From Bacteroidota bacterium (lineage in GTDB: Bacteria; Bacteroidota; Ignavibacteria; Ignavibacteriales; Ignavibacteriaceae), in NCBI GenBank assembly GCA_021777835.1, contig JAJYDC010000001.1, forward strand, positions 310,001-374,000: 64,000 nt of DNA, written 5' to 3'. Made by a program: the position numbers and the translations under genes. This document shows positions 1 to 8,131 of the stretch, one piece after another (position 1 is the stretch's first letter; every line of letters starts with the position of its first letter). The notes under the pieces are model-generated. The model saw only the letters and a program-made list of their open reading frames with translations, made no database searches and was not told where the DNA came from.

Positions 1-711
1 GGATTAATTCAGCCAATTACAGTAAGAAGATTTGAAAGTAAATATGAACTAATTTCTGGAGAACGAAGATTAAAAGCCTGCCGTGATATAGGGTACAGAG
101 ATATTCCGGCATATGTAATTAAAGTGGATACAGAAGAAGTAATGCTTGCTATGGCTCTTATTGAAAATATACAGCGTGAAAAATTAAATCCAATTGAAAT
201 TAGTATTGCTTACAAGCGTTTGATGGATGATTGCCATCTTACACAAGAACAGATTGCAGAAAAAGTTGGTAAAGATAGGACTACAGTTGCAAATACTATC
301 AGATTATTAAAATTACCTCAAGAAATTCAAGATAGTTTAATAAAAGAAGAAATTACATCTGGGCATGCAAGAGCTTTAATAAATCTACCTAATCCAGAAT
401 TACAGCTGGACGCTCTTCACAGAATTAGAGATGGAAATTTGTCTGTTCGCAAAGTCGAGCAATTAGTTAAAAAACTCTTAAGTCTTCCTGAGTCAAATAT
501 TAAAAAGACTATATCGATAATACCTAAAAGTAATTCCATTTCTGCGAACATGAGCGATATCGAAGACAAATTAAGGAAAGTATTCGGCACAAAGGTATTG
601 TGTAAACAAAAGCAGGATGGCTCCGGTGAAATTACCATTGAATTTTATTCTTACGAAGAATTAGAAAGATTATTTGAGCTATTTGAAATCATTAGCAAAT
701 CATATAATTAA
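1..711 (+). CDS. parB: Chromosome-partitioning protein ParB, 5' partial
   Basis: ParB binds parS centromere sites and, with ParA, segregates the chromosome origin. The frame is open from the first base of the window, so the N-terminus lies outside; the GTG at 124 is internal. The upstream codons encode the conserved ISGERRLKA motif of the CTP-binding ParB/Srx domain. The IENIQREKLNPIE motif follows and then a helix-turn-helix (LTQEQIAEKVGKDRTTVAN). The C-terminal part resembles the ParB dimerisation region. The last 38 bp overlap the next gene. parA is presumably upstream, outside the window. Confidence 0.93.
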   Translation, partial: GLIQPITVRRFESKYELISGERRLKACRDIGYRDIPAYVIKVDTEEVMLAMALIENIQREKLNPIEISIAYKRLMDDCHLTQEQIAEKVGKDRTTVANTIRLLKLPQEIQDSLIKEEITSGHARALINLPNPELQLDALHRIRDGNLSVRKVEQLVKKLLSLPESNIKKTISIIPKSNSISANMSDIEDKLRKVFGTKVLCKQKQDGSGEITIEFYSYEELERLFELFEIISKSYN

Positions 712-1177
712 AGCCTTAGTGTTGATTTTATTATTTTCATCATTGCAATTAGCTCAACAAAGGCATATACTTTCTCAAAACAACTCCAATCTCGATTCTG
801 TTTTTGTTATGAAAAAATCTCCTTGGGACGCTGTGTTAAGAAGTGCTGTCCTTCCAGGTTGGGGACAATTTTATAACGAATCATATCTCAAAATACCAAT
901 TATATGGGGACTCGGAGCCTGGTTTATCTATAATTGGAATTGGAATAACAAGAATTATCAACAATACAAAACTCTTTACATCCAGACCGGTAACAATATA
1001 TATGTAGGAAATCGTAATTTTTATCATGATCAGCGAGACTTATTCTCTATCTATATGGGATTGACATATTTTCTTAATTTGGTAGATGCTTACGTTGATG
1101 CTGAGTTGTTTGATTTTACAGTGAAAGGAGACAATTACTCTGGTCAACCAATGTTAAGTTTAAGGATTAAATTTTGA
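674..1177 (+). CDS. DUF5683 family membrane protein
   Basis: This 167-residue protein of unknown function resembles the DUF5683 family, which is often found beside parB in Bacteroidota and relatives. An N-terminal hydrophobic segment (about residues 12-27) looks like a signal peptide or anchor. The family hallmark SAVLPGWGQFYNESYLK lies near residues 57-73, followed by a second hydrophobic stretch rich in Trp and Tyr. The chosen start is a TTG 38 bp inside parB; GTG or TTG codons around 719 are alternatives. The stop overlaps the next ATG (ATGA), so it is probably translated with parB and the Yip1-like gene. Location in the envelope is inferred. Confidence 0.75.
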   Translation: MSYLKSLANHIIKALVLILLFSSLQLAQQRHILSQNNSNLDSVFVMKKSPWDAVLRSAVLPGWGQFYNESYLKIPIIWGLGAWFIYNWNWNNKNYQQYKTLYIQTGNNIYVGNRNFYHDQRDLFSIYMGLTYFLNLVDAYVDAELFDFTVKGDNYSGQPMLSLRIKF

Positions 1178-1884
1178 TGAACAATTCTAGTGTTTGTAAA
1201 CAATGCGGTTCTGAAAATGCCTTTTATGAATTAACATGCAGCAATTGCAAAACATATCTTCGTGAACGTGTTTATAACATTGATTTGTGGAAGGTAATTG
1301 GTTTTCTAATTGAAAGCCCCAAAGAAGCGTTTACCTTGATAATATTTGCCGAACATAAAAATTTCACATCGTTTATCATATTACTAGTTACTGGAAAATT
1401 ATTAATTAATTTAATGTTTCTATCTCTCGTCACTCATAACGATGAGCCTTCTTTCAATAACTTAATATTCATATATTTTATTCTATTAGGTATACTAATA
1501 GTTCTAGTTATATTATTCTCGTTACTATTTAAAATTGTCAACAACTTTTTTGGAATTACAACAAGAATAAAAGACGGAATTGCAATTTTAGCCTACTCCT
1601 TATTTCCATACATAATTGGTCTGATTATTCTTTTCACAATTGAGGTTACAGTGTTCGGTGGTAATATATTTTCAAATAATCCGTCACCATTTAGCCTAAA
1701 AGAATTTTTTGCTTATGCTTTGCTTTTTTTTGAAGCTATTCTAGTTCTGTGGAGCATCTTCTTAACTGTAGCAGGGATGTTAAGTCAAACGAAAAATATT
1801 ATATATTCAATCTGCCTCGCTTTGGTTTTTAATTTAACTCTCTTCTATTTATTGTACGAAGGATCTGTTACCTTTTTCAAATAG
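1177..1884 (+). CDS. Zinc-ribbon plus Yip1-like multi-spanning membrane protein
   Basis: The product has a short N-terminal zinc ribbon (CKQCG, then CSNC about 14 residues later) followed by about five hydrophobic segments, the architecture of bacterial Yip1-domain proteins. The function is unknown. The start is the ATG at 1177 that overlaps the preceding TGA stop (ATGA), preferred over the TTG one codon upstream. It appears to be the last gene of a parB-DUF5683-Yip1 unit. A 6-bp inverted repeat (AGCAAT/ATTGCT) just after the stop lies between this gene and the convergent phosphatase, but has no T-run. Confidence 0.7.
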   Translation: MNNSSVCKQCGSENAFYELTCSNCKTYLRERVYNIDLWKVIGFLIESPKEAFTLIIFAEHKNFTSFIILLVTGKLLINLMFLSLVTHNDEPSFNNLIFIYFILLGILIVLVILFSLLFKIVNNFFGITTRIKDGIAILAYSLFPYIIGLIILFTIEVTVFGGNIFSNNPSPFSLKEFFAYALLFFEAILVLWSIFLTVAGMLSQTKNIIYSICLALVFNLTLFYLLYEGSVTFFK

Positions 1885-1910
1885 CAATATTACATGTAAA
1901 TTGCTTGGTA

Positions 1911-2837
1911 TTAATCTCCTTTATTTGGGAACAAGCTTACTATTGCGCCATAGCGTATACCTTGAGTGCTTACAGATACTGATGTAATATTCATAATATC
2001 CATTATCTTTTCTAAAATAAGGGTTCCTGCAAGTAGTATATCTTCACGTCCGTTGACAATAGGCCCATATTTTTCAGAAATATCTTTTGAATTAAGTTTA
2101 GACATTTTCTCTGCTATAGTTCGAATTTCGCTTATTGTTAAAATGCTCCCCTCAATCAATTCTTCATTAAATGCACTCAGGTTTTTCTTTATGCAGGCTA
2201 GCGCAGTTGGAGTTCCAGCGATTGCTATTGCTGAGTCAACCTGATATCGATATTTGGATATTTCATCGAATTTAACTATTAATTCGTTTGAAAAGCACGC
2301 TAATTCAGCAGATAAAGGGGGGTTATGTTTTAAATACATTTCTGTTCCACTGACAACACCTATTAAAAAACTCTTGCTGAACAGAATATTTTTTTTATAT
2401 CCAATTACGAGTTCAGTACTTCCTCCGCCAATATCAATTACCAAATTTATATTTTCCGAATTATTATTAAAGGTCGCTCCCAGGTAGGAATATTTAGCTT
2501 CTTCTTTACCTGGAATAATTTTGGCTTCACAATTATATTTTAATTTAATTTGATTGAGCAAAGCCTTACCATTCGAGGCAATACGAAAAGCGTTAGTTGC
2601 GGTTACTAAAATCCTTTCGCAATGGTAATTTGTGATTATATTAAAGTAATCATCTAAAACATCAAACATGATTTTGCTCTGCGAAGGAAGAATTTCAGCC
2701 CCAGAGAGTAATCCTTTTCCAATTCGAGGTATTCTTGACTCATTTAATATCGGATTAAGGATATTTTCATTTATTTTAATTTCTGCTATTAGCAAAAGTA
2801 TTGTATTTGTACCAATATCTATTGAAGCAATAGTCAT
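1911..2837 (-). CDS. Ppx/GppA family phosphatase
   Basis: An exopolyphosphatase/guanosine pentaphosphate phosphatase of the ASKHA (sugar kinase/actin) fold. The phosphate-1 motif SIDIGTNTILLLIAEI is at the N-terminus and the phosphate-2 motif VIDIGGGSTELVIG is near residue 135. At 308 residues it is the short form with only the two actin-like lobes and no C-terminal HD domain. Whether it hydrolyses polyphosphate or pppGpp cannot be decided from sequence. It stands alone, convergent with the upstream plus-strand genes and divergent from the gene at 2878. Confidence 0.88.
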   Translation of the reverse strand: MTIASIDIGTNTILLLIAEIKINENILNPILNESRIPRIGKGLLSGAEILPSQSKIMFDVLDDYFNIITNYHCERILVTATNAFRIASNGKALLNQIKLKYNCEAKIIPGKEEAKYSYLGATFNNNSENINLVIDIGGGSTELVIGYKKNILFSKSFLIGVVSGTEMYLKHNPPLSAELACFSNELIVKFDEISKYRYQVDSAIAIAGTPTALACIKKNLSAFNEELIEGSILTISEIRTIAEKMSKLNSKDISEKYGPIVNGREDILLAGTLILEKIMDIMNITSVSVSTQGIRYGAIVSLFPNKGD

Positions 2838-2877
2838 TATTTTTTTTTATTTTTAATTTGTACAAATAAAGATAATT

Positions 2878-3399
2878 ATGGAAAACCAAAAAATCATTTC
2901 GAAAATCTTTTTATATCTGGCGGTTTTAGCTGGAATTATATGGCTTGGCTCATATATAGAAAGATTAATCTTATCATATCAGTTGTTTGACGGTGTAGAA
3001 TTCACGCTAAGAGCTTACTTAAATAATCAGAATTTGCCGGCTATCTTTACAATGCTTGATGCATCCACAATTTTAACAACAATTGTATATATACTATTTA
3101 TTGTATTGTTTAGTCTATTTTTAGTCACTTCAAAAATAAGTTTGAAGCAGAATGGCTGGCTCTTTATTGTTAGTCTCATAATTTTCCTAACATTGCCATT
3201 TGAGGCTTATTTGATAAGCATAGACTATAAATGCATCATGATGATCAATTCAGGACACTCTGACCCAATAACAATTTTGAATCTATATATTATGAGATTT
3301 AAAATATTAAGTAGCTTTCCTATAATCGAAATATTGAGTTATTTTGCAGTGCTGTTTTTAGTACTATTTCGACCATTAGTAAAAGCGGACAAATTGTAA
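2878..3399 (+). CDS. Hypothetical four-helix membrane protein
   Basis: I do not recognise this 173-residue protein. It has four hydrophobic segments (about residues 10-28, 65-85, 95-115 and 150-168), with a short loop of Lys/Asp between helices three and four. There is no signal peptide cleavage site and no catalytic motif that I can see. It starts 40 bp from the divergent phosphatase gene and is followed 5 bp later by another unknown gene, so it probably opens a unit running to aroQ and the HAD gene. Confidence 0.6.
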   Translation: MENQKIISKIFLYLAVLAGIIWLGSYIERLILSYQLFDGVEFTLRAYLNNQNLPAIFTMLDASTILTTIVYILFIVLFSLFLVTSKISLKQNGWLFIVSLIIFLTLPFEAYLISIDYKCIMMINSGHSDPITILNLYIMRFKILSSFPIIEILSYFAVLFLVLFRPLVKADKL

Positions 3400-3404
3400 A
3401 TAAA

Positions 3405-3677
3405 ATGAAAATTAAAGAAAAAGAATTTGAAGAGATTTTACAAGAGCTTAAATCACTCTCAGGGCAGTTAGGAGCTGAAGTCCGTTTTGAAAAGGGGGAC
3501 TTTAAAGGTGGGTATTGTCTCTTAAAAGAAAGTAAAGTAATAGTCATTAATAAAATGGCAAACCTCCAAAGAAAAGTTATGATCTTATCAATGGCTCTTA
3601 AAGAATTGGGAATCGATCAAATTTATTTAACTCCAAAGATTAGAGAAATTATAGAAGAGATGAGCGAAGTAAAATGA
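3405..3677 (+). CDS. Small hypothetical protein upstream of aroQ
   Basis: A 90-residue, charged, soluble protein that I do not recognise. An N-terminal amphipathic helix rich in Glu/Lys (residues 1-20) is followed by two short beta-like stretches (GAEVRFEKGDFKGGYCLLKE, SKVIVINK) and two helices. The pattern suggests a small alpha/beta domain. It lies 5 bp after the membrane protein gene and its stop overlaps the aroQ start by 4 bp (ATGA). Translational coupling to aroQ is therefore likely, but no function follows from that. Confidence 0.6.
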   Translation: MKIKEKEFEEILQELKSLSGQLGAEVRFEKGDFKGGYCLLKESKVIVINKMANLQRKVMILSMALKELGIDQIYLTPKIREIIEEMSEVK

Positions 3678-4117
3678 GAATTCTTGTAATAAATGGCCCA
3701 AACCTTAATGCACTTGGTACAAGAGATAAGAACCATTATGGTAATTTAACCTTAAATAAAATTGAAAATATGTTAGTTAATGAATTTAAGGATATTCACT
3801 TTACATTCGTCCAATCAAATAGTGAAGGAGAAATTATAGATATCATACAAAAGGCTGGAGCATCATTTATCGGGTTAATTATTAATCCTGGCGGTTACGC
3901 ACACACTTCAGTCGCAATAAAGGATGCTTTAGAAGACTGCAAAATTATTAAAATTGAAGTCCATTTATCACATTTAGCTAAAAGAGAGAACTTTAGACAA
4001 AACCTCGTAACAGCATCTTCTTGTGATGGATATATTAGCGGATTTAAAGAAAAAAGTTATATGGCTGCAGTATTCTTAATTTTGAAGCTATTTAAAAAAA
4101 GTGACAAAAATGATTAA
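3674..4117 (+). CDS. aroQ: 3-dehydroquinate dehydratase, type II
   Basis: Converts 3-dehydroquinate to 3-dehydroshikimate in the shikimate pathway, in the cytoplasm as a dodecamer in this family. The type II signatures are present: NGPNLNALGTRDKNHYG with the catalytic Arg and Tyr, QSNSEGEIID, NPGGYAHTSVAIKDAL with the catalytic His, and IEVHLSHLAKRENFRQ. Length (147 residues) is normal. The lid loop has KNHYG where many homologues have a P..YG-type sequence. It overlaps the gene before it by 4 bp and the HAD gene after it by 8 bp. Confidence 0.95.
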   Translation: MRILVINGPNLNALGTRDKNHYGNLTLNKIENMLVNEFKDIHFTFVQSNSEGEIIDIIQKAGASFIGLIINPGGYAHTSVAIKDALEDCKIIKIEVHLSHLAKRENFRQNLVTASSCDGYISGFKEKSYMAAVFLILKLFKKSDKND

Positions 4118-4793
4118 AGCTGTAATCTTTGATTTGGATAATACATTAGTAGATTTCATGAAAATGAAACGTCTTTCTATAGAGGAAGCTATACGAGCAA
4201 TGGTAGATTCTGGACTTCAGATTTCTATACAAGAATCTAATAAAATTATTGATGAAATTTATAAAGAACAAGGGATTGAGTATCAAAAGGTATTTGATGT
4301 TTTCTTACAAAGAGTATTAAAAAAGGTTGACTACAAGATTTTATCAGCGGGAATCGTTGCGTATAGGCGTGCAAGAGAAGCTGCACTGATACCTTATCCT
4401 CATGTATACCCGACCTTGCATCAATTGATGAAAATGGGGATGAAAATGGGGATTGTCTCTGATGCTCCAACCAAGGAAGCATGGCTAAGGCTGGCATACT
4501 TGAATTTTCACCATATATTCGATGCTGTAGTTACATTTGAAGACACTGGAGTTAGAAAGCCGAATTCTGCACCTTTTTTAATGATATTGAAAAAACTAAA
4601 TGTATCTCCTGATCAAGCCTTAATGCTTGGTGATTGGGCTGAACGTGATATATTAGGTGCTTCATTAGTGGGAATGAAGACTGCGTTTGCGAAATATGGT
4701 GACACTTTCCATACAGAAGTGCATAATGCTAACTATGAACTTAATGATATTAGCGAGCTAATTAAAATTATCATTAAAGAAAATAGCAAGTAA
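4110..4793 (+). CDS. HAD-superfamily hydrolase (subfamily IA)
   Basis: A phosphatase-like HAD protein with motif I FDLDNTLVDF at the very N-terminus, a helical cap (about residues 15-85), motif II VSDAPT, the motif III lysine in GVRKPN, and motif IV MLGDWAERD. All catalytic residues are present; the substrate is unknown. I use the ATG at 4110, which puts MIKAVIFDLD at the start; a GTG three codons upstream is possible. It overlaps aroQ by 8 bp, so it is co-transcribed, but no shikimate role is implied. Confidence 0.85.
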   Translation: MIKAVIFDLDNTLVDFMKMKRLSIEEAIRAMVDSGLQISIQESNKIIDEIYKEQGIEYQKVFDVFLQRVLKKVDYKILSAGIVAYRRAREAALIPYPHVYPTLHQLMKMGMKMGIVSDAPTKEAWLRLAYLNFHHIFDAVVTFEDTGVRKPNSAPFLMILKKLNVSPDQALMLGDWAERDILGASLVGMKTAFAKYGDTFHTEVHNANYELNDISELIKIIIKENSK

Positions 4794-4819
4794 TAAGAAG
4801 TAGTTAAAGTTTATATTTA

Positions 4820-4872
4820 TTTGATATGCTGATATTGATATTATTAAATGAATTAGTTATTTTTATATCAAA
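4820..4872. promoter_or_regulatory. Inverted repeat upstream of merR-family gene
   Basis: Two perfect 8-bp arms, TTTGATAT at 4820-4827 and ATATCAAA at 4865-4872, flank 37 bp and end 15 bp before the MerR gene start. GATATT repeats also occur between the arms. The position fits an operator or a promoter-proximal site, possibly autoregulatory. AT-rich DNA makes such repeats fairly likely by chance, so this is inference. Confidence 0.3.
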
Positions 4873-4887
4873 TCTCAATGAGAAAAT

Positions 4888-5286
4888 ATGAAAGACCTTT
4901 CAATAAAGAAACTTTACTACTCAATAAGCGAAGTAAGTAAAATTACCGAAGTTGAGCAATACGTACTTAGATATTGGGAAACTGAATTTGAAGAATTAAG
5001 TCCCCAGAAAAATCGCGCTGGGAATAGAATCTATACAAACAAAGATATTCAGCTTATATTAAAAATTAAGACTTTATTGCGGGATAGAAAATACACTATA
5101 GAAGGCGCAAAAAAAATATTAGGTATTTTTGAGCCGGAAGTTGTGAAAATTACACAAGAAAACAAGATTGAGCCTACAAAAAATCCACACGTCGTGCTTG
5201 ATAATAAAAAAGATAGACTAAATTATCAAAAAAAGGATCTAGAAGAGATAAAGGAAGTCTTAGAGTTTTTGCTTTCTAAATTATAG
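4888..5286 (+). CDS. MerR-family transcriptional regulator
   Basis: A DNA-binding regulator with an N-terminal MerR winged helix: YYSISEVSKITEVEQYVLRYW is split by the turn, then RAGNRIYTNKDIQLI forms the wing, and TIEGAKKIL completes the domain by about residue 75. The rest is a charged linker and a short helix instead of a ligand-binding domain. This makes it the small CueR/SoxR-unlike type common in Bacteroidota and Chlorobi, often near tRNA or housekeeping genes. No metal-binding cysteines are seen. An inverted repeat upstream may be its site. It is followed 5 bp later by tRNA-Pro. Confidence 0.85.
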   Translation: MKDLSIKKLYYSISEVSKITEVEQYVLRYWETEFEELSPQKNRAGNRIYTNKDIQLILKIKTLLRDRKYTIEGAKKILGIFEPEVVKITQENKIEPTKNPHVVLDNKKDRLNYQKKDLEEIKEVLEFLLSKL

Positions 5287-5291
5287 TTTTT

Positions 5292-5365
5292 CGGAACGTG
5301 GCGCAGCCCGGTAGCGTACCTGAATGGGGTTCAGGTGGTCGTGGGTTCAAATCCCACCGTTCCGA
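5292..5365 (+). tRNA. tRNA-Pro (anticodon GGG)
   Basis: Acceptor arms CGGAACG and CGTTCCG pair perfectly. The anticodon stem CCTGA/TCAGG encloses the loop ATGGGGT, giving anticodon GGG. The T arm GTGGG-TTCAAAT-CCCAC is canonical. The 3' CCA is not encoded. A terminator hairpin follows within 6 bp. Confidence 0.95.
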
Positions 5366-5370
5366 CGATT

Positions 5371-5401
5371 TAGCGGATTTCTATATGCCGCTATTTTTTT
5401 T
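5371..5401 (+). terminator. Rho-independent terminator after tRNA-Pro
   Basis: TAGCGG (5371-5376) pairs with CCGCTA (5388-5393) across an 11-nt loop and is followed directly by eight T residues. It would end the MerR-tRNA-Pro transcript before purF. Confidence 0.75.
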
Positions 5402-5540
5402 ATACAATATGATTATTAATAAGAATCTACAAGTCAATTGCAATTGAAACTTGTGTCCTCTCCCTTGCTAAATAACACGCCAATTTTATAAAGAGGAATT
5501 TATTCCGTAATTTTAAAATATAAATATTTGTGAATGATCA

Positions 5541-7028
5541 ATGAAATTAAGACTCAACGAAGACAAACCTAAATGTCATTGCGGAATATTTGGAATTTTC
5601 GGCGCTGACGACGCTGCAGTAAACACTTACTATGGGCTACATGCACTACAGCATAGAGGTCAGGAAGCAAGTGGTATAGTAACAAGAGATTTCAATGCAT
5701 CAGCGAAACCAGTGTTTAATATTCACAAAGGTGAAGGATTAGTCTCAGAAGTGTTTGCGGATTCAAAAATATTTAAAACTGTTTTAACCGGAAGTGCCGC
5801 CATTGGACATAATAGATATTCAACAACTGGTTCATCAGAATCAAGAAAAAACATACAACCCTTTGTTGTTAATTATAGGTTAGGAAATTTGGCTGTTGCT
5901 CATAATGGAAACCTAACTAATGCTAAACAGCTTCGAGATGATCTCGTTGATGAGGGAGCTATTTTTCAAACAACAAGTGATACTGAAGTGATTCTACATC
6001 TAATTGCTAGAAGTAGATTAAGCAATCAAGTTGAACAAATTAAGGAGGCTTTGTCGAGACTAGAAGGCGCTTATTGTTTAACTATTTTGACTAATGATAA
6101 ATTAATAGCAGCAAGAGATCCTTATGGTTTTAGGCCCCTATCAATAGGGCAGTTAAATGGAAATTTCGTGGTAGCATCCGAGACGTGTGCGTTTGATATA
6201 AATTCAGCAAAGTTTATAAGAGAAGTTAACCCAGGGGAAATAGTTGTTATTGATGAGAATACTAAAAATATTGAGGATATACAATCTTATAGAATATTTA
6301 ATTCAGACTTCCCACAGAAACATTGCATTTTTGAATATATATATTTCTCTCGCCCTGATAGTTTTATATTCGGACACAATGTGGATAAAATGAGAAGAAG
6401 ATTAGGAAAAATATTAGCAAGGAAGTACCCCGTGAAAGATGAGGACGGTGAGAAAGTAATCGTAATTAGTGTCCCGGATAGTTCTAACACAACGGCTATT
6501 GGCTACGAAACACAATTGGAAAAGATGGGGATCAATTCTAAGCTGGAAATTGGATTAATTCGAAGTCATTACATTGGAAGAACATTTATTCAGCCTGAAC
6601 AAGAGAAGAGGAAAAATAGTGTTAGGATAAAATTTAATACGGTAAAGGGTGTGTTAGAAGGCAGAACAATCGTACTTGTTGACGATTCTATAGTCAGGGG
6701 GACTACATCCAGACAACTTATTAATTTAATAAGGGAAGCAAATCCTAAAGCCATTCATTTGCGAATTTCTTCTGCTCCAATAATGCACCCTTGTTATTAT
6801 GGTATGGATTTCCCAAGCAGAAATGAATTAGTTGCAAATCAGATGAATGGAAACATAAAAGAAATAGAAAAATATTTTCATGTTGATAGCCTAGAGTATT
6901 TGACTGTTGACGAAATGCTTGAAGCAGTGTCAGAAGCAAACCCAAATAACTTTTGTACAGCTTGTTTTTCTGGAAATTACCCTACAAATGTAGATGTAAA
7001 CTTTACAAAAGAGATTTATGAGGTTTAG
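5541..7028 (+). CDS. purF: Amidophosphoribosyltransferase
   Basis: Catalyses the first step of purine synthesis, PRPP plus glutamine to phosphoribosylamine. The N-terminal Ntn-glutaminase begins at Cys14 (CGIFGIFG) after a 13-residue propeptide that must be removed. The C-terminal PRTase domain carries the PRPP loop VLVDDSIVRGTTS. Cysteines in HCIFEY, HPCYYGMD and FCTAC match the 4Fe-4S ligands of the Bacillus-type enzyme, so this is the iron-sulfur form. Length (495) is normal. The ATG at 5541 is the only start, since an in-frame TGA lies two codons upstream. It is alone, followed by a 530-bp gap. Confidence 0.96.
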   Translation: MKLRLNEDKPKCHCGIFGIFGADDAAVNTYYGLHALQHRGQEASGIVTRDFNASAKPVFNIHKGEGLVSEVFADSKIFKTVLTGSAAIGHNRYSTTGSSESRKNIQPFVVNYRLGNLAVAHNGNLTNAKQLRDDLVDEGAIFQTTSDTEVILHLIARSRLSNQVEQIKEALSRLEGAYCLTILTNDKLIAARDPYGFRPLSIGQLNGNFVVASETCAFDINSAKFIREVNPGEIVVIDENTKNIEDIQSYRIFNSDFPQKHCIFEYIYFSRPDSFIFGHNVDKMRRRLGKILARKYPVKDEDGEKVIVISVPDSSNTTAIGYETQLEKMGINSKLEIGLIRSHYIGRTFIQPEQEKRKNSVRIKFNTVKGVLEGRTIVLVDDSIVRGTTSRQLINLIREANPKAIHLRISSAPIMHPCYYGMDFPSRNELVANQMNGNIKEIEKYFHVDSLEYLTVDEMLEAVSEANPNNFCTACFSGNYPTNVDVNFTKEIYEV

Positions 7029-7558
7029 ACAATGCCTATTTCATTTCATAAATTTATTTTCAAATATAGGTACTTCTACCATTATTTCATTTTATATGCA
7101 AAAGAATTTTATCAATTAATTTTAGATAGTATGTTTCATACATGTAGGTTCATAATTCAATGAATAAAACGGAAAGATCATACAGGATATTTGTATAATA
7201 GTGGATAGTTTTATGAATTAACTGTAGCACATCAGTTAAGAATATTAAATATATTATTAAAAACCTATAAAGAAAATTTTCTAATAAAATATTATCCTAT
7301 GATGTAAAATAAAATTATTTGCAAAACAGAAAATTGCTCAAACCATTTGTTTATCATCTTTTGATTTAAATACCGAAAGGGAAGCTAGCATAACTTGGTA
7401 AACTTTAGATTATTTGATAATACGTTAAGTCTTCAGGGAGAGTTTCAAGAGATGGAATGCTTATTAGATACTATTCTTACCAATCGAAATGTGTTTGGGT
7501 TACACAATTTTAATTTGTGACTAATATTATGGGAAATGGGCAAATTTGAGTTAATAGC
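7029..7558. other. Gene-free AT-rich gap between purF and pgsA
   Basis: I see no convincing gene or RNA in this 530-bp stretch. It holds a 7-bp perfect hairpin (TTAACTG 7218-7224 with CAGTTAA 7233-7239, 8-nt loop) without a following T-run. Promoters for pgsA-ftsY presumably lie near its end. No SD is evident before the pgsA ATG. Confidence 0.5.
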
Positions 7559-8131
7559 ATGAAAATTAAGTGGAAAGAAATATATACTTTATCAAATTCT
7601 CTTAGTATCCTTAGATTGCTTTTATTCATCCCAATTTGGATTTTATTAGACAAAAATGAATTGGGCCATATTAGAATAATTATTGTTGCTATATGCTTAT
7701 TTGGAGCTTTAACTGATATCCTGGACGGGCTTATTGCTAGGAAGCGTAATGAAGTTACTGAGGTTGGCAAAATAGTTGACCCTTTGGCAGATAAAATAGT
7801 TATTGCAACTCTTGTTATTAGGCTATTCGCAAGTGGTGAAATATCTGGATATTACTTATTTATGATAATAGGAAGAGATTTGTTGATTCTTGTTGGGGGG
7901 ATGATGGTAACAGACAGAATTGGGAAGGTTTTGCCTTCAAATATCCTTGGAAAAATTACTGTCATAAATATTGCTGCTGTATTGTTGCTAATATTATTTG
8001 GCATAAGTAAAGAAACTATTATATTTCAAATAATATATATGCTCAGTATTATCTTAATTGTAGTTTCACTAGTTGGGTATATTATTAGAGCAAACGAATT
8101 TTTAAGGCGAGAAAAGAATGAGTCTGTTTAA
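7559..8131 (+). CDS. pgsA: CDP-diacylglycerol--glycerol-3-phosphate 3-phosphatidyltransferase
   Basis: An inner-membrane enzyme making phosphatidylglycerol phosphate, the precursor of phosphatidylglycerol and cardiolipin. The CDP-alcohol phosphatidyltransferase signature is complete (Asp53, Asp56-Gly57, Ala60-Arg61, Gly70, Asp74, Asp78). Several hydrophobic helices follow, and length (190) is normal for PgsA. The family also includes phosphatidylserine and cardiolipin synthases, so the exact acceptor is inferred. It overlaps ftsY by 14 bp, suggesting coupled translation. Confidence 0.88.
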   Translation: MKIKWKEIYTLSNSLSILRLLLFIPIWILLDKNELGHIRIIIVAICLFGALTDILDGLIARKRNEVTEVGKIVDPLADKIVIATLVIRLFASGEISGYYLFMIIGRDLLILVGGMMVTDRIGKVLPSNILGKITVINIAAVLLLILFGISKETIIFQIIYMLSIILIVVSLVGYIIRANEFLRREKNESV

